Source of the DNA: Shewanella sp.
GTDB taxonomy: Bacteria; Pseudomonadota; Gammaproteobacteria; Enterobacterales; Shewanellaceae
DNA length: 5,344 nt
NCBI GenBank assembly: GCA_004195335.1
Contig: SDWK01000109.1
Span: forward strand, 1 to 5,344
Direction of reading: 5' to 3'
Made by a program: the position numbers and the translations under genes. The notes beneath the pieces are model-generated. The model made no database searches and had not been told where the DNA came from. It saw nothing but the letters and a program-made list of their open reading frames with translations. Below, piece by piece: positions 1-5,310 of the stretch (its first letter is position 1; each line of letters opens with the position of its first letter).

Positions 1-911
1 AAATTCAAGAGGGTGAGTTTTTAGTAAAAAACCTATGGATGTCAGTCGACCCTTACATGCGTGGTCGTATGATAGACCGAAAAAGTTATATCGCCCCGTT
101 TACCATAGGACAGGTCCTCGAAGGTGGTGCGATTGGTGAAGTGATCGAATCCCGTCATCCAGAGTTTCCGGTAGGCAGTAAGGTAAGTAGCATGTTGGGT
201 TGGCGCAGCCACTATGTGACTGATGGCACAGAGCATACTCTTCTACCGCAAACCCCACTGAGTGAATCTCATTTTCTCGGCGTGCTAGGGATGCCGGGAA
301 TGACGGCCTGGACGGGTCTTAATCGAATCGCCGAATTAAAAGCGGGAGAGACACTTTTTGTTTCAGCCGCTTCTGGTGCTGTCGGCAGTGTTGCCTGCCA
401 ATTGGGCAAATTGATGGGGGCTAAGGTTGTCGCTTCTGTCGGCTCTGATGAAAAAGCACAACATCTATTATCGCTCGGTGTCGATGCGGTGATTAATTAC
501 AAAACAACCCAAGATTTAAGTGCATCACTAAAAGCGGCGGCTCCAGCAGGCATCGATGTCTATTTTGAAAATGTCGGCGGTGAACACCTGTCCGCAGCAC
601 TTGATAACATGAATGACCACGGCAGAATTGCTGTGTGTGGCATGATATCTCAATACAACGATACCGCGCCGACACCGGGTCCAAGCAATCTCGCCATGAT
701 CATCATCAAAAAACTAAAAATTGAAGGTTTTATCGTATTCGAACACTGGGCTCATTACCCTGAGTTTGCCAAGCAGATGGGACAATGGCTAGCTACTGGC
801 GAAGTAAAAGCGGAGCAAACGGTCTATGAAGGACTTGAACAGGCACCGGATGCGTTTATCGGATTGTTTGAAGGTAAAAACCGCGGCAAGATGGTAGTAA
901 AGCTTGCTTAA
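1..911 (+). CDS. NADP-dependent oxidoreductase, MDR superfamily, CurA/YncB-like (5' end missing)
   Basis: This is the 3' part of a medium-chain dehydrogenase/reductase of the zinc-free type, related to E. coli curcumin reductase CurA (YncB) and leukotriene B4 12-hydroxydehydrogenase. Such enzymes reduce activated C=C bonds of enones with NADPH in the cytoplasm. The reading frame is open from base 3 without a stop. The 12 codons before the ATG at 39 read IQEGEFLVKNLW, and 'LW-MSVDPYMRGRM' is the internal family signature, so that ATG is not the start and about 35-40 N-terminal residues lie upstream of the window. Counting from the ATG at 39, LGVLGMPGMTAW (80-91) is the family's substrate-domain/hinge motif, SAASGAVGSVA (109-119) is the Rossmann nucleotide-binding loop, and ENVGG follows. 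GLEQAPDAFIGLFEGKNRGKMVV closes the protein as in the family. No catalytic-zinc ligands are visible. It converges on rssA across a shared terminator. The physiological substrate cannot be told from sequence. Confidence 0.93.
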   Translation, partial: IQEGEFLVKNLWMSVDPYMRGRMIDRKSYIAPFTIGQVLEGGAIGEVIESRHPEFPVGSKVSSMLGWRSHYVTDGTEHTLLPQTPLSESHFLGVLGMPGMTAWTGLNRIAELKAGETLFVSAASGAVGSVACQLGKLMGAKVVASVGSDEKAQHLLSLGVDAVINYKTTQDLSASLKAAAPAGIDVYFENVGGEHLSAALDNMNDHGRIAVCGMISQYNDTAPTPGPSNLAMIIIKKLKIEGFIVFEHWAHYPEFAKQMGQWLATGEVKAEQTVYEGLEQAPDAFIGLFEGKNRGKMVVKLA

Positions 912-947
912 GATATTTTAAATAACCCGAAACATATTAAAAAAACG

Positions 948-969
948 AAAAGGGCCTACGGGCCCTTTT
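948..969. terminator. Bidirectional intrinsic terminator between the oxidoreductase and rssA
   Basis: A perfect 9-bp stem pairs AAAAGGGCC (948-956) with GGCCCTTTT (961-969) around a TACG loop. As RNA this is C(UACG)G, a UNCG tetraloop with its preferred C-G closing pair, which is exceptionally stable. On the plus strand the stem ends in TTTT followed by A. On the minus strand it runs into TTTTCGTTTTTTTAA (rc of 937-951), an even better U-tract. It lies 36 bp after the oxidoreductase stop and 12 bp beyond the rssA stop, so it can end both convergent transcripts. Confidence 0.88.
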
Positions 970-981
970 ACTTAAATGAGA

Positions 982-1920
982 TCACGACAAGGGACCCAAT
1001 ACAGCCTCTATCTGATGTCTTGCCTGTTTCACCGCCTCCTCTCCGGCCGCAATAGCTTCTTCGGCGCGATGAAATTCCATTGTACCAATTTCGGCAACAT
1101 CCGGGACCAGACTAATATCGGGTGGGTCGCCCATCAAACGCGCACGTTTATGGCGCTGCTCGAGTATATCCATCGATTGGGACATTACAGCCAACATGCT
1201 TGGATCGGAGCGATTACCCATGGTGAACTTATCCGATAAATTCGTCACATAATCCCGGCCACGGGCCAACAAATCCATAAAGCCGGTATCTTGATGTGCT
1301 TGTGCTTCTTTCTTCTCCTCGACCGAAGGTGTATTACAGGTCATGTCCACAGGCAAAACCTGTAACCGCTCCCTTCCCCGGCCATTAAGATCGACGGCAA
1401 TGACCACATCGACCCCCATTGCACGGCTAACGGATACGGGAACTGGATTAACAACGGCACCATCGACAAGCCAGCGTTCCCCTACTTTGACGGGTGGCAA
1501 AATTCCAGGCATTGAACAAGATGCACGAATAGCATGACGAAGATCGCCCTCCTTGAACCAGATCTCTTGCCCAGAATAGAGATCCGTAGCCACCGCAATT
1601 AACGGGCGCTTCAGTCCCTCTATCTGTAGATCACCAATTCTGTTCTGAATAACATCAAAGACTTTATCTCCGCCAATTAAGCCTCCTTTGCGCCAGCTCA
1701 CGTCCATTAACCCCAACACATCCCAGCTCGAAAATCCTCTCACCCAATCTTCCAACTCCTCAAGCTGATCGTTAGCATAAGCCGCCCCGACGAGCGCCCC
1801 TATCGAGCAACCCGAAACTTTATCGGGCTTTATTCCCATGTCGGCGAGACCTTTGAGTACACCGATATGTGCCCAGCCTTTCGCCGCGCCACTACCTAAT
1901 GCTATGCCAATTGTTGCCAT
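982..1920 (-). CDS. rssA: Patatin-like phospholipase RssA
   Basis: This is a 312-residue patatin-family serine hydrolase with a Ser-Asp dyad, expected to cleave acyl esters of lipids. The physiological substrate of bacterial RssA is not established. The oxyanion loop is GSGAAKG (9-15), the nucleophile elbow is GCSIG (37-41) with Ser39, and the catalytic aspartate is Asp153 in the DGA motif (153-155), followed by NPVPVS. The stretch AAYANDQLEELEDW and the late GDPPDISLVP and MEFHRAEEAIAAG segments follow remembered E. coli RssA (about 300 residues) closely, so this looks full length. There is no signal peptide; it is probably cytosolic or membrane-peripheral. The ATG at 1920 is supported by AGGAA (rc of 1929-1933) 8 nt upstream and by the family N-terminus starting just before the glycine loop. 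In E. coli rssA sits beside rssB, but here it stands alone, divergent from a helicase and convergent with an oxidoreductase. Confidence 0.93.
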   Translation of the reverse strand: MATIGIALGSGAAKGWAHIGVLKGLADMGIKPDKVSGCSIGALVGAAYANDQLEELEDWVRGFSSWDVLGLMDVSWRKGGLIGGDKVFDVIQNRIGDLQIEGLKRPLIAVATDLYSGQEIWFKEGDLRHAIRASCSMPGILPPVKVGERWLVDGAVVNPVPVSVSRAMGVDVVIAVDLNGRGRERLQVLPVDMTCNTPSVEEKKEAQAHQDTGFMDLLARGRDYVTNLSDKFTMGNRSDPSMLAVMSQSMDILEQRHKRARLMGDPPDISLVPDVAEIGTMEFHRAEEAIAAGEEAVKQARHQIEAVLGPLS

Positions 1921-1984
1921 AAATGATGTTCCTAAAAACGAAATAAAATAGGGGGGAACTGTCGAACATTCATCTTATCGGTTA

Positions 1985-2014
1985 TTTATCAATGATTCAC
2001 TAATAGATTATCAA
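1985..2014 (-). promoter_or_regulatory. Possible sigma-70 promoter of rssA
   Basis: Read on the minus strand, TTGATA (rc of 2009-2014, 5 of 6 to the -35 consensus) is followed after 18 bp by GATAAA (rc of 1985-1990, 4 of 6 to the -10 consensus). Transcription would start near 1978 and give a leader of about 58 nt. Other A/T-rich hexamers nearby could serve instead, so this is only a candidate. Confidence 0.35.
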
Positions 2015-2047
2015 CAGCCAATGTTATTGCTCCCTCCCCTTCTCATC

Positions 2048-2059
2048 TCCTCGCGAGGA
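2048..2059. repeat. 12-bp perfect palindrome
   Basis: TCCTCGCGAGGA equals its own reverse complement and stands about 130 bp upstream of the helicase -10 box and about 70 bp upstream of the proposed rssA start site. It could be a regulator site, but no known operator is recognised. Confidence 0.5.
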
Positions 2060-2068
2060 AGTGCATGT

Positions 2069-2087
2069 CGTCAGATAAAACCTGACG
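2069..2087. repeat. Short inverted repeat (possible operator)
   Basis: CGTCAG (2069-2074) and CTGACG (2082-2087) are perfect inverted copies separated by ATAAAAC. There is no T-run on either side, so it does not look like a terminator. It lies close to the 12-bp palindrome. Function unknown. Confidence 0.45.
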
Positions 2088-2187
2088 TATGTTCGTCTAT
2101 CTAGGTAAAGTATCGGTTCTTTCCTCTTCCTAACGAACTTTAAAATGAATCTGGCAATCTCTATGGCTGAAACCTTACTAGTTAGGG

Positions 2188-2193
2188 TATAAT
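2188..2193 (+). promoter_or_regulatory. -10 box of the helicase promoter
   Basis: TATAAT matches the sigma-70 -10 consensus exactly and would start transcription near 2200, giving a leader of about 24 nt before the TTG start. No good -35 is found at normal spacing; the best is CTGAAA (2167-2172, 4 of 6) at a short 15-bp spacing, so an activator may be involved or the promoter may be modest. The implied leader is too short for the long cold-shock leader known from E. coli csdA (deaD). Confidence 0.6.
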
Positions 2194-2212
2194 TGCCAGT
2201 CGAATCAATTTT

Positions 2213-2226
2213 GGAGTACACCTTTG
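2213..2226 (+). promoter_or_regulatory. Ribosome binding site deciding a TTG start
   Basis: GGAG (2213-2216) lies 7 nt before TTG (2224-2226). No ATG or GTG occurs in this frame between the upstream stop TAG (2179-2181) and this TTG. The next ATG (2278) would remove the phenylalanine and first half of the Q-motif region. TTG is therefore the likely true start. Confidence 0.8.
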
Positions 2227-3564
2227 CAATTCACCGAATTTTCCCTGGACACACGTCTATTACAGAGTCTCGATCATATGGGCATAACAACGCCTACTGA
2301 GATCCAGGAGAAGGCGATACCCGTAGGCCTGTCAGGAAAAGACCTGATGGCGTCATCAAAAACAGGCTCAGGTAAAACCTTAGCGTTTTTGTTACCGGCA
2401 ATGCAGAGGGTCATTTCATCCAGAGCCTTAACTAAACGTGATCCTAGGGTGCTGATCTTACTTCCAACCCGTGAGCTTGCTAACCAAGTTTACAGCCAAC
2501 TTCGTCTATTAGTGGCTAACACTCAATATAAAGCCCTTAAAATTCTCGGCGGTGAGAACTTTAATGACCAAGCAAACGCATTGGCAAGAGATCCACATTT
2601 CGTTGTGGCGACCCCAGGCAGACTTGCAGACCATTTAGCGCAGCATCATTTACACCTAAATGGCCTCGAATTGCTTATTTTAGATGAAGCTGATCGCATG
2701 CTGGATTTGGGGTTTGAGGCTCAATTAAAAGCGATAAATTCGGCAGCCGATCATAAGCGACGTCAAACCTTGATGTTCTCAGCCACACTCGACCATAATG
2801 AGATCAACGAGATAGCTTCTGAGCTTCTTAAAGATCCTAAACACGTGGCGGTGGGTGCAGGAAATATAGAAAACCAAGACATTACCCAGAAAATCTATCT
2901 GTGTGACCACCTTGACCACAAAGAAGCCTTATTACTCAACATATTAAAGAGTGGCAATCAGAAGCAGATCATTATCTTTACGGCGACCCGCCAAGATACG
3001 GATCGTTTAGCGAAGAAGTTGGCCGAAGAGGGCTTTAACACCTCCTCGCTCAGTGGCGATCTTAACCAGACCGCACGTAATCAAATCATGGATCAGTTTA
3101 GCCGTGGGTTGCAGGATATCTTGGTCACTACCGATGTGGCTTCCCGTGGTCTCGACCTGCTGAATGTCTCCTTGGTCATTAACTTCGATATGCCTAAGCT
3201 TGCCGAAGAGTATGTACACCGAATTGGCCGTACTGCGCGCGCTGGAGCGAAAGGCGATGCCATCTCCTTGGTGGGACCTAAAGATTGGGTTAACTTTAAA
3301 CAGGTACAGCAGTTTTTAAATAGAACCTTCGAATTGAGTATCATTGAAGGTCTTAAAGGCAAGTTCTCTGGACTGAAAGATAAACCAAAAGCAAACAAAA
3401 AAGCGGCAACGAATGCCAAGCGTACTAAAGCATCAGCTAGCCAGAAGACCAAACCTAAGGCTAAAGTAGTGAAAGATAAACGCTTCATCACAGGTATTGA
3501 TATCGGTGACGCGCCGATGCTAAGAAAACCTAAGTCTAAGCTGCAAGAGACGCCGGAAGATTAA
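2224..3564 (+). CDS. DEAD-box ATP-dependent RNA helicase (SrmB/RhlE-like)
   Basis: This 446-residue protein has the complete two-RecA-domain core of DEAD-box helicases, which unwind short RNA duplexes with ATP. Bacterial members mostly act in ribosome assembly and RNA decay. Motifs in order are the Q motif with F6 and PTEIQ ending at Gln28, motif I ASSKTGSGKT (43-52), PTRELA (81-86), GG (109-110), TPGR (130-133), DEAD (154-157), SAT (186-188), IIIF and TATR around 249-256, TTDVASRGLD (302-311) and HRIGRTARAG (332-341). In the usual ARGLD motif the alanine is serine (SRGLD). From about residue 376 to the end the chain is a lysine-rich, low-complexity tail typical of RNA-binding extensions. E. 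coli SrmB has a similar size and basic tail, but RhlE-type proteins are alternatives, so no symbol is given. It appears to be a single-gene unit: its own TATAAT box upstream, a strong terminator downstream. Confidence 0.96.
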   Translation: MQFTEFSLDTRLLQSLDHMGITTPTEIQEKAIPVGLSGKDLMASSKTGSGKTLAFLLPAMQRVISSRALTKRDPRVLILLPTRELANQVYSQLRLLVANTQYKALKILGGENFNDQANALARDPHFVVATPGRLADHLAQHHLHLNGLELLILDEADRMLDLGFEAQLKAINSAADHKRRQTLMFSATLDHNEINEIASELLKDPKHVAVGAGNIENQDITQKIYLCDHLDHKEALLLNILKSGNQKQIIIFTATRQDTDRLAKKLAEEGFNTSSLSGDLNQTARNQIMDQFSRGLQDILVTTDVASRGLDLLNVSLVINFDMPKLAEEYVHRIGRTARAGAKGDAISLVGPKDWVNFKQVQQFLNRTFELSIIEGLKGKFSGLKDKPKANKKAATNAKRTKASASQKTKPKAKVVKDKRFITGIDIGDAPMLRKPKSKLQETPED

Positions 3565-3588
3565 TCTGTCTTTTAATCATTAGCATTG

Positions 3589-3626
3589 AAAAAGCCCTGT
3601 AACGTCTAAGTTCACAGGGCTTTTTT
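3589..3626 (+). terminator. Intrinsic terminator of the helicase gene
   Basis: AAAAAGCCCTGT (3589-3600) pairs perfectly with ACAGGGCTTTTT (3614-3625) around a 13-nt loop, and the 3' arm merges into a run of six Ts (3621-3626). It starts 25 bp after the helicase stop codon. The matching A-run on the 5' side means it could also work on the minus strand. Confidence 0.92.
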
Positions 3627-3641
3627 GTACCAAGTATGACT

Positions 3642-3778
3642 GTAAAAAATCAGCCATTTCATCTGCAAAATTGGCTTGATTCACAACCGCGCTCAATCCT
3701 CAGCTCCCTTACGCATGCTCACGCCTAAATGGCTCACTCCCCTTCGCGGGGCATTTTCAACACAGTGCGCCACAGGAT
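3642..3778 (-). ncRNA. Candidate small RNA on the minus strand
   Basis: Seen on the minus strand: TTAACT (rc of 3808-3813, 4 of 6), a 17-bp spacer, GATAAT (rc of 3785-3790, 5 of 6), then about 135 nt ending in a hairpin. That hairpin pairs AATCAAGCCA (rc of 3672-3681) with TGGCTGATT (rc of 3648-3656), one base bulged, and is followed by a T-run. Inside is a second hairpin, CCCC-GCGAA-GGGG (rc of 3739-3751). The body is richer in G/C than its flanks and contains several GGA triplets (AGGGGA, AAGGGA, GAGGA). The inference that this is transcribed is weak; it could equally be a degenerate intergenic repeat. No known RNA family is recognised. Confidence 0.25.
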
Positions 3779-3822
3779 CTGACCATTATCGAAGGAAAAA
3801 ATCATTCAGTTAAATCTAAACG

Positions 3823-3851
3823 CTGACCCTAGACAAATTTCATTGTACAAT
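3823..3851 (+). promoter_or_regulatory. Sigma-70 promoter of the DUF3010 gene with palindromic -10 region
   Basis: CTGACC (3823-3828, 4 of 6 to TTGACA) and TACAAT (3846-3851, 5 of 6 to TATAAT) are separated by an ideal 17 bp. Transcription would start near 3858, giving a leader of about 25 nt. The -10 box lies inside a perfect 10-bp palindrome, ATTGTACAAT (3842-3851), a layout that suits a repressor site but is also short enough to be chance. Confidence 0.6.
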
Positions 3852-3882
3852 ACGCTCAATATTGTTTTTTTTAAGGTGTAAC

Positions 3883-4329
3883 ATGAGAGTTTGTGGCGTT
3901 GAATTGAAAGGTGGCGAAGCCATTATCTGCTTGTTGAGCTATGAAGGTGAGACTTTTAACGTGCCTGATTGTCGCCAACAATCATTTGTTATTTCACACT
4001 CAGAATCTACGGATTCAATTCGTAATTTCAACTTTGTATTCAGTAAATTAATGCAAGATTACCATGTTGATAAAATCGTGATTATTGCACGCGAGCAGAA
4101 AGGCAAATTAGCCGGTAGCGCGACCAGTTTTAAAGCCGAAGCTGCAATTCAGTTACTCGACCTGCCAGTGATATTAATGTCACCAGTAACAGTGAAAGAG
4201 CGTCTAAAGCGTAATCCGCCTCTCGTCGACTTTGATGGTTTAGATCTTAAGCGTTTCCAACAACCTGCTTTCGATGTGGCATATGCTTACCACAATCAGC
4301 ATATCTTCAATGTTTGGGATAATGTGTAA
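3883..4329 (+). CDS. DUF3010 family protein of unknown function
   Basis: This 148-residue cytosolic protein begins MRVCGVELKG, which I recognise as the start of the DUF3010 family of gammaproteobacteria; no function is established that I know of. The start is set at the ATG at 3883 because AAGG (3873-3876) stands 6 nt upstream and the family begins MxVCGVE. An upstream in-frame TTG (3862) would add seven residues encoded by the T-run and ribosome site. There is no signal peptide or membrane segment. Conserved-looking patches are CGVELKGGEAI (4-14), IIAREQKGKLAGSATSFKAEAA (67-88), MSPVTVKERLKRNP (99-112) and PAFDVAYAYHN (128-138). Alternating strand-like and helix-like stretches, with acidic residues at Glu7, Glu71 or Glu86 and Asp131, recall an RNase H/RuvC-like fold; that is inference. 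It has its own promoter and may be cotranscribed with ygjP. Confidence 0.86.
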   Translation: MRVCGVELKGGEAIICLLSYEGETFNVPDCRQQSFVISHSESTDSIRNFNFVFSKLMQDYHVDKIVIIAREQKGKLAGSATSFKAEAAIQLLDLPVILMSPVTVKERLKRNPPLVDFDGLDLKRFQQPAFDVAYAYHNQHIFNVWDNV

Positions 4330-4348
4330 ACACTATTTCAACATACCG

Positions 4349-4372
4349 CGAACGTAGCATCTGCTGCGTTCG
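4349..4372 (+). other. Stable hairpin between DUF3010 gene and ygjP
   Basis: CGAACGTAGC (4349-4358) pairs with GCTGCGTTCG (4363-4372) over ten pairs, one of them a U-G wobble, around an ATCT loop. The bases that follow (ATTATCTCGCC) are not a T-run, so it is not a typical intrinsic terminator. Located 19 bp after the DUF3010 stop and 43 bp before the ygjP start, it could protect the 3' end of the first message, mark a processing point or attenuate read-through. Confidence 0.55.
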
Positions 4373-4415
4373 ATTATCTCGCCGTATCAAGTAGTGCCAC
4401 TCGACATCGTTTATT

Positions 4416-4922
4416 ATGAATCCACTCAAATACCTCACTGGCTACCAGCAAGAGATACAAGATCAAGTTTCAAGCCTACTCAGTAATGATAAGCTGAAAG
4501 ATGTGTTACTCAAGCGCTACCCCAAAGCTCATGAAATTCGTACAGATAAAGCCTTGTATGATTACACCATGGCGATTAAAAACCAATATTTACGTAAGTC
4601 GCAACCTCTATCGAAGATCCAATACGATGATAAGATCAGCTTAAGCCATCAGGCATTAGGTCTACATTCCTTTGTCTCTCGGGTTCAGGGAAGTAAGACC
4701 AAGGCAAAAAATGAGATCCGTATATCATCACGTTTAAAGAAAGTGCCAGAGCCATTTCTGCGTATGCTGGTCGTCCATGAGCTGGCCCATCTGAAAGAGA
4801 AAGATCACAACAAAGCCTTCTATCAACTCTGTTGTCATATGGAAGGTGACTACCACCAGTTCGAATTTGATTTACGCTTGCTGCTCACTCAAATCGATCA
4901 CGAATCGAATCCTTACGCCTAA
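4416..4922 (+). CDS. ygjP: YgjP-like metallopeptidase-domain protein (DUF45/M48-like)
   Basis: This 168-residue protein follows remembered E. coli YgjP (about 167 residues) along its whole length: YLTGY (6-10), LLKRYPKAHE (31-40), DKALYDYT (44-51), ALGLH and SRVQG (80-92), EPFLRMLVVHELAHLKEKDH (112-131), NKAFYQLCCHME (132-143). The zincin motif HELAH (121-125) with His131 as likely third ligand marks the DUF45 domain, which resembles peptidases of the M48/WLM type. E. coli YgjP has been reported to act as a UTP pyrophosphatase, so a protease role should not be assumed. There is no signal peptide; it is cytosolic. The ATG at 4416 matches the family start, but no Shine-Dalgarno sequence precedes it (the region reads CGACATCGTTTATT), so translation is probably weak or depends on the upstream message. 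A MITE-like repeat starts 8 bp after its stop. Confidence 0.93.
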   Translation: MNPLKYLTGYQQEIQDQVSSLLSNDKLKDVLLKRYPKAHEIRTDKALYDYTMAIKNQYLRKSQPLSKIQYDDKISLSHQALGLHSFVSRVQGSKTKAKNEIRISSRLKKVPEPFLRMLVVHELAHLKEKDHNKAFYQLCCHMEGDYHQFEFDLRLLLTQIDHESNPYA

Positions 4923-4930
4923 TCGGTATA

Positions 4931-4964
4931 ATACCAATCAGTATAAAGATGTGATCGCTCAGCG
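4931..4964 (+). repeat. Left terminal inverted repeat of the MITE-like element
   Basis: It consists of ATACCAATCAGTATAA (4931-4946), AGAT, GTGATC (4951-4956), G, then CTCAGCG (4958-4964). Against the right end it differs only in the four bases AGAT (GAAA on the right) and in G versus TA. Together with the five bases at 4925-4929 it forms GGTAT-A-ATACC, so the outer edge is itself palindromic. Confidence 0.85.
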
Positions 4965-5217
4965 AGAATTTAGCGCTTCAGAGGCAAGGTCATTAATTGC
5001 TCCTCGGCTCTGGCATCCTGCTTCGCTCTACCTCCTACATCCATATAGTCGTGCATAAAGGGTATTCACAGCATCTGACCTCCAGGGATGGAGGAAATGT
5101 CTTAAGTCTGTCGGGAACATACAAGACCATGTTGCTCGCAACGAGTGAAGAACATAGTTGTTCTACGTTCAAGCTCGTTAACACAGCATCGGATGCGCTA
5201 AAACTCGCCTGTTAGAC

Positions 5218-5310
5218 GTGTTTTTGGCTGCCAACTTCTGCGTTGAATGGCCTTACAAGGGAACAACCATTCCATCATCCATTCGCCTTGAATTAGTTGC
5301 CAAAAAACAC
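5218..5310. repeat. Subterminal inverted repeat in the right arm of the element
   Basis: GTGTTTTTGGC (5218-5228) pairs with GCCAAAAAACAC (5299-5310) with one extra A. Inside, GAATGG (5245-5250) can pair with either of two CCATTC copies (5267-5272 or 5279-5284), and CCTT-AC-AAGG sits at 5251-5260. The arm could fold as a branched hairpin of about 93 nt, directly joined to the right terminal repeat. Confidence 0.6.

Larger units (their letters stand above)
1921..2223. other. Divergent intergenic region between rssA and the DEAD-box helicase
   Basis: These 303 bp carry control signals for two divergent genes. On the minus side are a possible rssA promoter and the rssA ribosome site. On the plus side are a TATAAT box and the GGAG site of the helicase. 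Between them are a 12-bp perfect palindrome (2048-2059) and a 6-bp inverted repeat with a 7-nt spacer (2069-2087). I see no convincing gene: the 65-codon minus-strand frame at 2024-2221 overlaps the helicase promoter and has no recognisable motif. Confidence 0.7.
3565..3882. other. Intergenic region between helicase and DUF3010 gene
   Basis: These 318 bp begin with the helicase terminator (3589-3626) and end with the promoter and ribosome site of the DUF3010 gene. The middle part, about 3640-3815, holds no convincing protein-coding frame. It is noticeably more G/C-rich than its edges and contains hairpins at 3648-3681 and 3739-3751. On the minus strand it is bounded by promoter-like and terminator-like signals, listed as a candidate RNA. 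Confidence 0.7.

Noticed and set aside
39..41. ATG at 39 as the start of the oxidoreductase
   Set aside because: The frame is open back to base 3 and the preceding codons match the family, with the SVDPYMRGRM signature lying well inside these proteins. The gene is cut by the window edge.
2024..2221. 65-codon minus-strand open frame upstream of rssA
   Set aside because: It overlaps the helicase promoter and ribosome site, has no recognisable domain, and is short enough to occur by chance.
3093..3491. 132-codon minus-strand open frame with a hydrophobic start
   Set aside because: It lies entirely antisense to the conserved helicase C-terminal motifs and lysine-rich tail; the apparent hydrophobic stretch is a by-product of the lysine/alanine codons on the other strand.
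3862..3882. Upstream TTG giving a longer DUF3010 protein
   Set aside because: The added residues would be encoded by the T-run and the ribosome site itself. AAGG is well placed for the ATG at 3883, which matches the family N-terminus.
982..4922. A linked novel system formed by the window's genes
   Set aside because: The genes have separate promoters, terminators and orientations and belong to unrelated families. Only DUF3010 and ygjP could share a transcript, and nothing in the sequence shows a joint function.
4997..5215. 72-codon plus-strand open frame
   Set aside because: It lies inside the MITE-like element, has no recognised motif, and hairpin repeats run through it. The overlapping frame at 4846-5058 straddles the ygjP end and is likewise spurious.
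5164..5240. Integron attC site suggested by GTTAGAC (5211-5217)
   Set aside because: GTTAGAC fits the GTTRRRY core pattern, but no matching RYYYAAC partner with the paired inner boxes is found at a suitable distance, and the stretch lies inside an element bounded by its own terminal repeats.
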